Shown here: positions 1 to 8,236 of the stretch, in pieces
How positions within the stretch are numbered: the first letter of the stretch is position 1
How the letters are laid out: the number at the start of each line of letters is the position of its first letter
Source of the DNA: Clostridiales bacterium
GTDB lineage: Bacteria; Bacillota; Clostridia; Christensenellales; CAG-138
Assembly: GCA_004554165.1 (NCBI GenBank)
Contig: SFNQ01000011.1
Location: 1-61,632 of the forward strand
Direction: 5' to 3'
Length of the DNA: 61,632 bases
Made by a program: the position numbers and the translations under genes
The notes under the pieces: generated by a model
What the model saw: the letters and a program-made list of their open reading frames with translations, nothing else
The model's database searches: none
What the model was told of the DNA's origin: nothing

Positions 1-146
1 CTTCATGCTTTGTGTTACAGTTGCCACGAGGGATTTGCACTTCCTTTCGGTCTTTGTTTTCTGACAAACCTACCATAACCGATCTGTGCAAATCCTTCTT
101 CCTTTTTCTCCCCCCCTCTGTCCAAGATGTATTGTAATCCTACAAC
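1..146. repeat. Dispersed repeat, copy 1 (cut by window start)
   Basis: This stretch recurs at 29670-29811 in the same orientation with scattered substitutions and a few small indels. Both copies hold a pyrimidine-rich tract and end at TCCTACAA. The two copies flank the core segment of the window. No gene is evident in it; minus-strand reading frames here look like passengers of the repeat. Its upstream limit is outside the window. Confidence 0.75.
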
Positions 147-174
147 TTGGCCGCACCCATTCGCTTTTCAATGC

Positions 175-203
175 TTGTATCGTGCGCCATAAAATGCTAT
201 AAT
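175..203 (+). promoter_or_regulatory. Promoter of rsmD-coaD operon
   Basis: TTGTAT (175-180), a 17-bp spacer and TATAAT (198-203) form a sigma-A-type promoter about 30 bp upstream of the rsmD start. It lies just downstream of the dispersed repeat. Confidence 0.7.
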
Positions 204-234
204 ACAATATCTGCGTGAGAAAGCGGAGGAAAGC

Positions 235-795
235 ATGCGTATTATCGCAGGCAGCGCAAGAGGAAGAAGAATTGAAGCGCCTGAGGGGATGCGTACGCGC
301 CCGACGCTGGATCGCGTCAAAGAGGCGCTGTTCGGCAGCATCCAGTTCGATCTGCCCGGAAGCCTCGTTTTGGATCTGTTTTCCGGCTCCGGAAATCTGG
401 GCTTGGAGGCCGTGTCCCGGGGCGCAAGGCTCGCCGTCCTCAATGACCATGACGCGGCAAGTGTTCGTTGCATCGAAAAGAACGCGAGGGCGGTCGGCCT
501 TTTTGACAGCACGCGCATCATGCAGGCGGACTACCGCGTGGCGATAGAACGTCTTTGCGGGGAGGGGCTGCGGTTCGACATCGTTTTTCTTGACGCGCCC
601 TATCGCGACGGAACCGCACAGGATGCGGCAGAACGGCTCTTCCGGCTGGGCATGATTGCGGACAATGGCTATGTGGTAATCGAACATTCCCTTGATCTGC
701 CGCCGCAGCCGGTTCCCGCCCTTATGCGATGCAAAAAGACAAAGCATTACGGCGATTGCTGCTTTACCATACTGGAGAGAGACGAACCGTCATGA
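235..795 (+). CDS. rsmD: 16S rRNA (guanine966-N2)-methyltransferase RsmD
   Basis: RsmD transfers a methyl group from SAM to N2 of G966 in 16S rRNA during 30S assembly in the cytoplasm. The 186-aa product has the family opening (MRIIAGSARGR), the RPT-DRVKEALF segment and the SAM-binding loop LDLFSGSGNLGLEA. The catalytic tetrapeptide, usually N/DPPY/F, reads DAPY here, a conservative oddity. GGAGGA at 225-230 supports the ATG start. The gene overlaps coaD by ATGA, as in many Firmicutes (ylbH-ylbI), so the two are translationally coupled. Confidence 0.95.
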   Translation: MRIIAGSARGRRIEAPEGMRTRPTLDRVKEALFGSIQFDLPGSLVLDLFSGSGNLGLEAVSRGARLAVLNDHDAASVRCIEKNARAVGLFDSTRIMQADYRVAIERLCGEGLRFDIVFLDAPYRDGTAQDAAERLFRLGMIADNGYVVIEHSLDLPPQPVPALMRCKKTKHYGDCCFTILERDEPS

Positions 796-1280
796 GAATT
801 TGCGTTTACCCGGGCAGTTTTGACCCGTTCACAGAGGGACATCTCGACGTATTGCGCAACGCAGTTTCGCTGTTTGACTGCGTATACGTTGGCGTACTCA
901 ACAACGCGGCAAAGCGCGCCACCTTTACGCCAAAGGAGCGGGTGCAGATGATTGAACGGGCCGTTTCGGACGCGGATTTTACAAACGTGAAGGTTGAGAG
1001 CTTTGACGGCCTCCTTGTCGATTACGCAACCCGAATCGGCGCATCCTACATTATCCGTGGCCTGCGCGCCATTACGGATTTTGAATATGAGTTCCAGATC
1101 GATGCGATCAACCGTCACCTGCAACCCCACATTCAGACGGTCTACTTTATGGCGAACCCCTCGCATTCGTTCCTGAGTTCCAGCACCGTGAAGGAGATCG
1201 GCGGTTACGGAGGAAATATACGCGGACTTGTGCCGGATTGCAACATTAAAATGATTACAGAGAGGTTAATGAATCAATGA
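792..1280 (+). CDS. coaD: Phosphopantetheine adenylyltransferase CoaD
   Basis: CoaD joins ATP and 4'-phosphopantetheine to give dephospho-CoA, the penultimate step of CoA synthesis. The 162-aa product has the nucleotidyltransferase signature (GSFDPFTEGHLD, with the TxGH motif), the FxSSSTVKE segment and normal family length. The start at 792 overlaps the rsmD stop (ATGA); a longer reading from 729 would add residues that do not belong to the family. The stop overlaps the next start by a few bases. Confidence 0.96.
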   Translation: MRICVYPGSFDPFTEGHLDVLRNAVSLFDCVYVGVLNNAAKRATFTPKERVQMIERAVSDADFTNVKVESFDGLLVDYATRIGASYIIRGLRAITDFEYEFQIDAINRHLQPHIQTVYFMANPSHSFLSSSTVKEIGGYGGNIRGLVPDCNIKMITERLMNQ

Positions 1281-2245
1281 GCAGCGCACAAACCATGAAG
1301 ATTTACAGCATCATCTCCCGCATTGAGCAGGAGCTTGAGGAAAGCCCGCGCACGAAATTTGCCGGCGCGACAAACAAGCGTATCGTGGAAATCGACCGCC
1401 TGTTCGATTTGCTCAGCGACCTCAAGGTGACCATTCCGGAGGACATCCGCCGCGCCACGGGGATCATCGCCGAGGCCGACAATACCATCCGGGACGCCAA
1501 GGAGAACGCGCAGGATATCGTTGATCGGGCGCATCAGGAGGCCGACCAGATTCTCATGCAGGCGCAGCAGAGCGCGCAGAACCTGTACCAGCAGGCGCAG
1601 ATTGATTTTGAGGCGCGTGTCAGCGACGCCGCGGTGTATAAGGAAGCCCATGCCCGCGCGCAGGAGATTACCGGCGAGGCGGAAACCAATGCAAACGCCA
1701 TCTATAACGGCGCGCGCAATTATGCAGATGAGATTCTCTGCGACCTGCAGCGCTATATGAGCGAATACCATGAAATGATCGGCGCAAACCGCCGGGAGCT
1801 TGGCGTTTCGCCTGCGCCGCAGCAGCCCGCGCCCGTAACGCCGCCGCAGCAGGCCTTTGAGGAGCAGGTGGTTCATCTGGAACAGCCCGCGCCGCAGCCC
1901 GCACAGCCCGCGCCGCAGCCCGCTTACCGGCAGCCTGTCTATGAACAGAGCGCGCAGGATGCATACGAGGAGCCGGAAGCCTACGACGAGTATGGCGCAT
2001 ATGACGATTACGACGAGCCGCAGCCCGCGCGCCGCCCGGCGGCAAGGCCGGGCAGAGCAGCCGGCCGCGCCGAGCCGCAGGAAGAGGACGATTATGAATA
2101 TGAGCAGGAGCAGAAGCCAAAGAAGAAGGGCTTCTTCCAGCGCATGTTTGAGGTTGAGGACGATGGCGATGATTACGACGACGATGACTGGGACGATGAC
2201 TATGATGACACTCCCTCCAAAAGAAAGAAGTCGCGTCAACGTTGA
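1277..2245 (+). CDS. DivIVA/ATPase-b-like coiled-coil protein with acidic tail
   Basis: The 322-aa product begins with a short DivIVA-like segment (about residues 1-75). A long charged helix follows (about 75-170), rich in Ala, Gln and Glu and resembling the b-subunit stalk of ATP synthase. After a Pro/Gln linker comes a very acidic Asp/Tyr tail with a KKKGFFQRMF basic-aromatic patch. Proteins of this type lie next to coaD in many Clostridia and may be cell-division or envelope scaffolds; the role is inferred only. The tail is probably disordered. It overlaps coaD by 4 bp and ends at a strong terminator. Confidence 0.75.
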   Translation: MSSAQTMKIYSIISRIEQELEESPRTKFAGATNKRIVEIDRLFDLLSDLKVTIPEDIRRATGIIAEADNTIRDAKENAQDIVDRAHQEADQILMQAQQSAQNLYQQAQIDFEARVSDAAVYKEAHARAQEITGEAETNANAIYNGARNYADEILCDLQRYMSEYHEMIGANRRELGVSPAPQQPAPVTPPQQAFEEQVVHLEQPAPQPAQPAPQPAYRQPVYEQSAQDAYEEPEAYDEYGAYDDYDEPQPARRPAARPGRAAGRAEPQEEDDYEYEQEQKPKKKGFFQRMFEVEDDGDDYDDDDWDDDYDDTPSKRKKSRQR

Positions 2246-2259
2246 ACAGAGATATGTAC

Positions 2260-2290
2260 AGCCCCGAATCGGTGAGGTTCGGGGCTTTTG
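2260..2290 (+). terminator. Rho-independent terminator after coaD operon
   Basis: AGCCCCGAA pairs with TTCGGGGCT (2278-2286) and a short T run follows. About 185 bp without a gene separate it from the 3' end of ylbJ on the other strand; nothing else is visible there. Confidence 0.8.
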
Positions 2291-2475
2291 ACCGGGAAAA
2301 ACAGGCGGAAGCCTGGCGGGGAAGGCGGGCAGGAGAGATTGGCTGAAGAGTTGCCCTTGCTTGCCGCGGCGCTGTTTGCGTGCGCATCTCGCCGGTACAG
2401 TGATTGCCCGCGCTCGGACGCCTTTTTTCCGTTTACTCGAAGTTTTCCTCCAAGTCGCCAGGGCGAGGGGCTGCG

Positions 2476-3582
2476 TTACGGGGTTTGCGCTGGTCCGTTT
2501 ACCCTTTGCCGCTTCCCGCGGGTCAGGGCAAGACCGATAAAATAGACTGCGCACAGCGCGGCCGACGACGCCAGCAGGATACTGCCGCCGGAGAGCGCGT
2601 TGTCGATGTAATACCCGGCATCCGCCGGGTTCATTGCCGCAACGTTTCCTCCGGCGAAACAGGGGAAAAGCAGATAGCTCAGCGCTGCGGCCAGAACACC
2701 GTGCAGGAGCTTTTGCAGCAGATAGGGCTTTGCTGCCGCCGCTGAGAGGAACAGGCGCGATTGCAGGAAAACGCACAGCCCGCCGAAGGAAACCGTAAAC
2801 GCCGTGAAAGCTACCGCCAGGCGCAGCGGAATATGCAGCGTCGCAATCGCAGCGCAGCCGCCGGAGAATTCAAAGACGCCGTGCAACAGCGCGCGCACGA
2901 TGTCCGGTTCGATGCCCAGAAGGGAAAGGGGAAGGGAGATCAGTCGCACGATGCCCGCTTCCTCCAGCAGGGCCATGAGCACATAGAACAGCACCATGCA
3001 GCCGCCGACCGCAGCCATGATCGACAGGCTCCGCCGTATCATTTCCATTAGCCCATCCCGGTTCTGCACTGCCGGCGCGCTCCCCTTCCGGTGTAGAAAG
3101 TCGCGCCTGCGTTGCGCCGGAAGCAGGCAAAGTGCCAGCGCCAGCGCGCTGCCGTAATGCGAGAGCAGCAGCGGCCAGAGGGCGCGGGCATCCCGCAGCA
3201 TGCCGTGCGACACGACGCTGATGAGAAATACGGGGCTGCAAAGATTGCAGCAGGCGGCAATGGCGTCCATCCCGTACAGCGCGCAAAGCCTTGCGCCGTT
3301 GGGAAAGCCGGAGACCGCGCCAAAGAGCATGCAGGGAATGGCGCTGTCCGGCAGGCGCAGAAGTCTGGAAACGGGGCGGGCCAGCGCGGAAAAAAGCGCC
3401 AGCAGGCCTGCGCTGTCCGCAAGCGAGATGAAGATTGAAAAGGGGAGCAGCGCAGGGAGAACGCTGTTCCACCAGACGGAAAGCGCTTCCTTTGCCGCCG
3501 AGAGACAGGCATCGGAAAAGACAACCAGCCCGATGCAGACGGCAAACAGGAGTAAGGACAGACGGTTTTTCTGCATTGGCAA
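2476..3582 (-). CDS. ylbJ: Sporulation integral membrane protein YlbJ
   Basis: YlbJ is a polytopic membrane protein of the nucleoside-recognition (Gate) superfamily, made in the mother cell and needed for spore-cortex formation in Bacillus. The 368-aa product is hydrophobic throughout, with about 8 segments, the SGFPNGARL loop near residue 100 and the second-half FEFSGGCAA motif typical of the family. Codon 1 or codon 3 (MQKNRL) could be the true start. It is read divergently from the patatin gene, whose promoter overlaps its 5' end. Its presence suggests that the host sporulates. Confidence 0.88.
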   Translation of the reverse strand: MPMQKNRLSLLLFAVCIGLVVFSDACLSAAKEALSVWWNSVLPALLPFSIFISLADSAGLLALFSALARPVSRLLRLPDSAIPCMLFGAVSGFPNGARLCALYGMDAIAACCNLCSPVFLISVVSHGMLRDARALWPLLLSHYGSALALALCLLPAQRRRDFLHRKGSAPAVQNRDGLMEMIRRSLSIMAAVGGCMVLFYVLMALLEEAGIVRLISLPLSLLGIEPDIVRALLHGVFEFSGGCAAIATLHIPLRLAVAFTAFTVSFGGLCVFLQSRLFLSAAAAKPYLLQKLLHGVLAAALSYLLFPCFAGGNVAAMNPADAGYYIDNALSGGSILLASSAALCAVYFIGLALTRGKRQRVNGPAQTP

Positions 3583-3604
3583 TGCCCCTGATTCAGTGTA
3601 TAAT
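3576..3604 (+). promoter_or_regulatory. Promoter of patatin-like gene
   Basis: TTGGCA (3576-3581), 17 bp and TATAAT (3599-3604) lie about 58 bp upstream of the patatin-like gene. The -35 box overlaps the start of ylbJ on the opposite strand. Confidence 0.65.
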
Positions 3605-3661
3605 ACATTGCTGCTGTACTACTGTATGGCGCATGTCGTTCAGATTATGCAGGAGGTTGCT

Positions 3662-4441
3662 ATGCCAAAGAAGCTCGGATTGGCCCTGGGCGCGGGCAGT
3701 ACCAAGGGCCTTGCGCACATCGGTGTGCTTCAAGTGCTGCTGGAAAACGAAATTCCGTTGGACATGATCGCCGGCTGCAGCATGGGCGCGATCATCGGAT
3801 CGATCTTTGCTGCGGGCAGCGATATCTACATGCTGGAAAAGTACGTCCTGTCCATGAAAATGCGTGAGCATCTGGACCTTGGAAATCCCATCGGCAGCGG
3901 CGGACTGATCCGCGGCGGTCGGCTGGAGGAACTGATCCGCATCTTTACGCATGACAAATGCTTTGGCGAAACGCCAATTCCGTTCTACTGTGTCGCGGTG
4001 GATGTGGCTTCTGCGGAGCTCCGCGTCTTTGACGAGGGGAAAATCCATCGCGCCGTGCGCGCAAGCATGTCCATCCCGGGCGTATTCACGCCTGTGCAGA
4101 TCAACGGGCGTACCTATGTGGACGGCGGCGTGATCGAACGTGTCCCCTGCAAGGCGCTCAGGGAGCGCGGCGCGGATGTTGTTGTCGGGGTAGACGTGGG
4201 CTACCGCGGCGGTGAGTACGACGTCAGTGGAATGAATGCCTATATGCTGATCAACCGTTCGGTGGATATCATGCAGTGGGAGATTACCAAGCTGCGCGGT
4301 GGCGAGGAGGACGTCCTGCTTGTGCCGGAGGTGCTGTATGTCAAAGGACATTTTCAGATGGATCAGGCGCGGGAAGTGATTGCGGAGGGCCGGCGTGTTG
4401 CCACGGAGGCTCTGCCGCGAATTCGTGAACTGCTCAAATAA
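3662..4441 (+). CDS. ylbK: Patatin-like phospholipase (YlbK/RssA type)
   Basis: This is a cytoplasmic patatin-family serine hydrolase of 259 aa, expected to act on acyl esters of lipids; the natural substrate is unknown. It shows the oxyanion loop (GAGSTKG, residues 9-15), the nucleophile elbow GCSMG (near residue 40) and the DGG motif (near residue 159) that supplies the catalytic Asp. AGGAGG at 3650-3655 fixes the start at 3662. Longer in-frame readings upstream run through the ylbJ promoter and are not used. It sits between ylbJ and tmcAL as in Bacillus. Confidence 0.9.
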   Translation: MPKKLGLALGAGSTKGLAHIGVLQVLLENEIPLDMIAGCSMGAIIGSIFAAGSDIYMLEKYVLSMKMREHLDLGNPIGSGGLIRGGRLEELIRIFTHDKCFGETPIPFYCVAVDVASAELRVFDEGKIHRAVRASMSIPGVFTPVQINGRTYVDGGVIERVPCKALRERGADVVVGVDVGYRGGEYDVSGMNAYMLINRSVDIMQWEITKLRGGEEDVLLVPEVLYVKGHFQMDQAREVIAEGRRVATEALPRIRELLK

Positions 4442-4451
4442 AAAACAGCGC

Positions 4452-5654
4452 TTATACGATGACCGGGCCGGATGAATCCCGGCGCAGGTCGCTTTCGCTT
4501 GCGATGGCAAAGAGATCCGTTGCAAGCGCGTCGGTGCGGAGGTTTTGCTGCGTCAGAGGGGGACATGCGCCGATGTCGGAATGACGGAGAATCAAAGGCG
4601 CCACGCGACGCTTGCCGATTTCTGAAAGCAGTCCGCGCGATGCGCCGGAAAAGGCCAGCGCGTGCAGGTAGACGCTGTCGTGCGCGCGTATGGTCGCATA
4701 GGCCTGCTCGGCGGTGATTCCGAGCATTGCATTCACGGCAATCCGCTTGCAGCGCGCGAGCGTATAGCGCTTGCTCTTGATTTCCGCGTAGAACGCGTCC
4801 AGCGTGACCGCCCGCTTTGCCGCCCGGCTGATCACATTTTCAAAGCCCTCTCCCACATCCGGCAGCGCGGCGATCGCCTCCGGCGGCATTGTCCGGAGGG
4901 CATACAGCAGCATGGAAGAAAAATGCCGCTCCGTGATGGGATATTTCCTGTCATACAACAGGGCGCCGCCCACAAAGACGGGCATGGCCTCCAGTACGGC
5001 GGTATCGCCGCTGTCCAGCGATTTTCGGATTGCGGTGGCGCTGGAGAGCGTTCCGGAGAGCGTCTGGTCATGATACCCGCTTCCGATGCGCGTGATGGGG
5101 AGCGCGCGCACATCCGGCGCGCAGGCGTTCAGTGCGCGCAGGTATTCGAGAGCAAGAATGTTGTTGGGCTTTTCGATCGCGTCCAGCATATCCGGGGACA
5201 CGCCATAGTCACAGAGCGCGTCCCGACGAGCCCGCGGGTATGCCTTGCCAAAGCTCAGATGCCGGTGCAGCGCCTCGCGAAAACGCGGCGGCTCCGTGAT
5301 GAGAATTTCCGAAAGCCTCCGCAGCAGCCCAATATCCTGCGCCTCGCAGCCAAAGGCAAGATCCGTAACCACGCCCGTGCCAAGGAGGGTGCGGACGCCG
5401 CCCAGGGCAAAGCGTTCCGCGCTTGCGACAGCATATACGCTGGGAAGCTCCAGCACAAGGTCGGCGCCTGCGCGCACCGCCCATTCCGCACGAAGAAACT
5501 TGTCGGCACAGGCGGGCTCGCCGCGCTGCGCAAAATTGCCGGACATGACAACGATGCAATAGTCTGCGCCGGAGAGCTGGCGCGCCCGTTCCAGATGATA
5601 GATATGACCGTTGTGGAGCGGGTTATATTCCGCGATAATGCCGACAACGCGCAT
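4452..5654 (-). CDS. tmcAL: tRNA(Met) cytidine acetate ligase TmcAL (YlbM)
   Basis: TmcAL activates acetate with ATP and forms N4-acetylcytidine at the wobble base of elongator tRNA-Met. The 400-aa product has the nucleotidyltransferase HxGH motif at its N terminus (EYNPLHNGHIYHL), the SGNFAQRGEPA segment and the RIGSGYHD motif, and is of normal length. It is transcribed divergently from pta. Use of acetate by this enzyme next to the acetate-producing pta-ackA pair is a suggestive but unproven link. Confidence 0.93.
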   Translation of the reverse strand: MRVVGIIAEYNPLHNGHIYHLERARQLSGADYCIVVMSGNFAQRGEPACADKFLRAEWAVRAGADLVLELPSVYAVASAERFALGGVRTLLGTGVVTDLAFGCEAQDIGLLRRLSEILITEPPRFREALHRHLSFGKAYPRARRDALCDYGVSPDMLDAIEKPNNILALEYLRALNACAPDVRALPITRIGSGYHDQTLSGTLSSATAIRKSLDSGDTAVLEAMPVFVGGALLYDRKYPITERHFSSMLLYALRTMPPEAIAALPDVGEGFENVISRAAKRAVTLDAFYAEIKSKRYTLARCKRIAVNAMLGITAEQAYATIRAHDSVYLHALAFSGASRGLLSEIGKRRVAPLILRHSDIGACPPLTQQNLRTDALATDLFAIASESDLRRDSSGPVIV

Positions 5655-5687
5655 AGGGGCGGCTCCTTCCCGATGATTTCCAAATCA

Positions 5688-5720
5688 AGTATACCATTAT
5701 CCCACAAAGTATGGTATAAT
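5688..5720. promoter_or_regulatory. Divergent tmcAL/pta promoter region with a dyad
   Basis: ATACCAT (5691-5697) and ATGGTAT (5711-5717) form a 7-bp inverted repeat with a 13-bp spacer. The right arm overlaps TATAAT (5715-5720), the -10 box for pta. The left arm overlaps TATACT on the minus strand (5693-5688), the likely -10 for tmcAL. One protein bound at the dyad could control both directions. Confidence 0.5.
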
Positions 5721-5752
5721 CCGCTTGAAAAATGTTGGGAGGCATTGCAACC

Positions 5753-6751
5753 ATGTCATTGATGGAGCAAATCAAGCAAAAAGCACAATCCAATGTAAAG
5801 CACATCGTTCTGCCGGAGGGAACGGAGGAGCGTACCGTACAGGCTGCCGCTTTGATTGAGAAGCAGCATATTGCAAAGGTTACGCTGCTTGGAAAAGCCG
5901 AGGAGATTCAGGCGGTTGCCGCCAGGTTCTCCGTCGATCTGACCGGCATAGGAACCATCGATCCCGAGACGAGCGCGGATCTTCCCCGCTATACGGAGAT
6001 GTTCTACGAGCTGCGCAGGGAAAAGGGCGTTACCCCGGAGAAGGCGGCCGCTACCATGAAAAACCCCCTGTTCTTTGCCGCCATGATGATTCGGGACGGC
6101 AAGGCCGACGGCATGGTTGCAGGCGCGATCAGCACAACGGGCGATACGCTTCGTCCCGGCCTTCAGATCATCAAAATGGCCAAGGGCATCTCGGTGGTTT
6201 CCAGCTGCTTTATCATGGAGGTGCCGGATCGGTCCTATGGCGACAATGGCGTACTCATTTTTGGAGACTGCGCGGTGAACCCCTGCCCGACGGCGGAGCA
6301 GCTTGCGGCCATCGCCATTTCCTCCGCTGCCACCGGGAAAGCCCTCTGCGGCATCGATCCCCGCGTTGCAATGCTGTCGTTCTCCACCAAGGGCAGCGCC
6401 AAACACGAGCTTGTGGACAAGGTCGCGCGGGCAACGGAGCTTGTCAGGGAACAGGCGCCGGAGCTGAACGTGGATGGCGAGCTCCAGGCGGACGCCGCCC
6501 TTGTTGAAAAGGTCGGCCGGCTCAAATCGCCCGGCAGCCCTGTTGCTGGCAAGGCCAATGTTCTGATCTTTCCCGATTTGCAGGCGGGCAACATCGGCTA
6601 CAAGCTGGTGCAGCGCCTTGCCGGCGCCGAGGCCATCGGGCCCATCTGTCAGGGCTTCAAGTACCCCATCAACGATCTGTCCCGCGGCTGCAGTGTCGAC
6701 GACATCGTGTCCGTGGTTGCAATTACCGCCGTTCAGGCGCAGAATCTGTAA
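5753..6751 (+). CDS. pta: Phosphate acetyltransferase
   Basis: Pta converts acetyl-CoA and phosphate to acetyl phosphate and CoA. With AckA it makes ATP and acetate during fermentation. The 332-aa product is a short, single-domain Pta with the family segments PEGTEERT, DGMVAGA, GVLIFGDCAVNPCP and GLQIIKMAKG. TGGGAGG at 5736-5742 places the start at 5753 rather than at an upstream ATG (5732). ackA follows after 11 bp. Confidence 0.95.
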   Translation: MSLMEQIKQKAQSNVKHIVLPEGTEERTVQAAALIEKQHIAKVTLLGKAEEIQAVAARFSVDLTGIGTIDPETSADLPRYTEMFYELRREKGVTPEKAAATMKNPLFFAAMMIRDGKADGMVAGAISTTGDTLRPGLQIIKMAKGISVVSSCFIMEVPDRSYGDNGVLIFGDCAVNPCPTAEQLAAIAISSAATGKALCGIDPRVAMLSFSTKGSAKHELVDKVARATELVREQAPELNVDGELQADAALVEKVGRLKSPGSPVAGKANVLIFPDLQAGNIGYKLVQRLAGAEAIGPICQGFKYPINDLSRGCSVDDIVSVVAITAVQAQNL

Positions 6752-6762
6752 GGAGAAACGAC

Positions 6763-7974
6763 ATGACGAATATTCTTGTAATCAATGCGGGAAGCTCCTC
6801 GCTCAAGTATCAGCTCATCGATATCGATACCGAATCGGTCATCGCCAAGGGCATCTGTGAGCGCATCGGTATTCCGGGTTCACTGCTCAGCTACAAGCCG
6901 GCAGACGGTGAAAAGTTTGAAAAGCAGCAGGACATGAAGGATCATAAGGACGCGATCCAGATGGTGCTTGAGGTGCTGGCGGACAGGGAAATCGGCGTAA
7001 TTTCCGATATGTCCTCCATCGCAGCGGTGGGCCATCGCGTGCTCCATGGCGGCGAAAAGTATTCCGAGCCCGTACTCATCAACGATGAAGTGCTCGCGGC
7101 CATCGAGGAGTGTATTCCGCTGGGCCCCCTGCACAATCCCGCAAATCTTATGGGAATCCGCGGCTGCATGGCCGTCATGCCCGGCGTGCCCATGGTTGCC
7201 GTTTTCGATACCGCCTGGGGTCAGTCCATGGCGAAGGCGGCCTATATGTACGGCCTGCCCTATGAAGCCTATGAGAAATTCAAGGTGCGCCGCTACGGCT
7301 TCCACGGCACCTCCCACCGCTATGTGACCGGCCGCGCGATTGCGCATCTGGAAAAGACCGGTCTGCCCCGCGAAAAGGCGAGGGTCATTACCTGCCATCT
7401 TGGCAACGGCTCCAGCGTCTCCTGCTCGCTGGGCGGCAAGTGCGTAGACACCTCCATGGGCCTGACGCCTCTGGAAGGGCCGCCGATGGGCACGCGCTGC
7501 GGCAGCATCGATCCGGCCATTGTGCCCTTCCTCATGGAAAAGCTCGGCCTTACGCCCTCTGAGATGGACACCTATATGAATAAAAAGAGCGGCATGCTGG
7601 GCATCTCCGGCGTTTCCAGCGACTTCCGCGATCTCGACGCAGCGTCCCGCTCCGGCAACGAACGCGCGGAACTGGCCCTGCAAATGTTTGCCTATAAGGT
7701 CAAGCAGTACATCGGTTCCTATGCCGCCGCGCTCAACGGCGTGGATGCGATCGTGTTCACCGCGGGCGTGGGCGAGAACGACCGCCGCATGCGCGAGATG
7801 ATCTTGAAGGATATGGAATTCCTTGGACTGGATGTGGATTTCCAGTACAATCAGGATTGCCCCCGCGGCGAAGAAGTGGAGCTTTCCAGAAAGGGAAGCC
7901 GCGTGCATGTGTATGTCATTCCCACCGACGAGGAGATGACCATCGCGCGGGATACCGCTGCTCTTGCGCTCTGA
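6763..7974 (+). CDS. ackA: Acetate kinase
   Basis: AckA transfers phosphate from acetyl phosphate to ADP, giving acetate and ATP. The 403-aa product has the ASKHA-fold opening (VINAGSSSLKYQL), the substrate segment RRYGFHGTSH, the CHLGNGSS phosphate loop and the FTAGVGEN motif. AGGAG sits 8 bp upstream of the start. It forms an operon with pta. The scfA promoter lies in its last codons. Confidence 0.97.
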   Translation: MTNILVINAGSSSLKYQLIDIDTESVIAKGICERIGIPGSLLSYKPADGEKFEKQQDMKDHKDAIQMVLEVLADREIGVISDMSSIAAVGHRVLHGGEKYSEPVLINDEVLAAIEECIPLGPLHNPANLMGIRGCMAVMPGVPMVAVFDTAWGQSMAKAAYMYGLPYEAYEKFKVRRYGFHGTSHRYVTGRAIAHLEKTGLPREKARVITCHLGNGSSVSCSLGGKCVDTSMGLTPLEGPPMGTRCGSIDPAIVPFLMEKLGLTPSEMDTYMNKKSGMLGISGVSSDFRDLDAASRSGNERAELALQMFAYKVKQYIGSYAAALNGVDAIVFTAGVGENDRRMREMILKDMEFLGLDVDFQYNQDCPRGEEVELSRKGSRVHVYVIPTDEEMTIARDTAALAL

Positions 7975-7992
7975 GCGTTTCCTGTGTATACT
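7964..7992 (+). promoter_or_regulatory. Candidate promoter for scfA
   Basis: TTGCGC (7964-7969), 17 bp and TATACT (7987-7992) overlap the end of ackA, 34 bp upstream of the SCIFF peptide gene. Confidence 0.5.
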
Positions 7993-8025
7993 GTTAAGGT
8001 AAATCGACTTTTGGAGGAACCAGAA

Positions 8026-8169
8026 ATGAAGCATATTCAGACCATTCAGAAACCCTGCATCAAAGCGGATGCGCACAGCGCCTGCGGTGAATGCCAGGCA
8101 AGCTGCCAGTCCGCCTGCAAGACCTCCTGCACTGTCGCAAACCAGAAGTGCGCCAAAGAGGAGAAATAA
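8026..8169 (+). CDS. scfA: SCIFF ranthipeptide precursor (six cysteines in forty-five residues)
   Basis: This 47-aa peptide has the SCIFF pattern: a short leader (MKHIQTI) followed by six Cys in a C-x2-C-x3-C-x3-C-x3-C type spacing (CGECQASCQSACKTSC) and a last Cys near the end. SCIFF peptides are nearly universal in Clostridia. The radical-SAM maturase encoded downstream links Cys sulfur to neighbouring residues by thioether bonds; roles in quorum sensing and metabolism have been proposed. GGAGG at 8013-8017 fixes the start. Confidence 0.93.
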   Translation: MKHIQTIQKPCIKADAHSACGECQASCQSACKTSCTVANQKCAKEEK

Positions 8170-8186
8170 CCTGCGGTTCAATTCGG

Positions 8187-8220
8187 AAAGAAAGGCCGAA
8201 ACTGGCCTTTCTTTCTCTGT
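8187..8220 (+). terminator. Terminator/attenuator between scfA and scfB
   Basis: AAAGAAAGGCC (8187-8197) pairs perfectly with GGCCTTTCTTT (8204-8214) across a 6-nt loop and is followed by a T-rich stretch. Lying 17 bp after scfA and 22 bp before scfB, it should let the peptide be made in excess over its maturase. Confidence 0.75.
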
Positions 8221-8236
8221 TGTGTGAGGTGCTGTT

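Noticed and set aside
1274..2776. A 500-codon open frame on the minus strand opposite the DivIVA-like gene
   Set aside because: Low-complexity Arg/Leu composition, no domain, covers a coding gene and its terminator; a shadow of GC-rich codons.
3200..3661. N-terminal extension of the patatin-like protein by about 150 residues
   Set aside because: It would cover the ylbJ gene and the promoter; AGGAGG at 3650 supports 3662.
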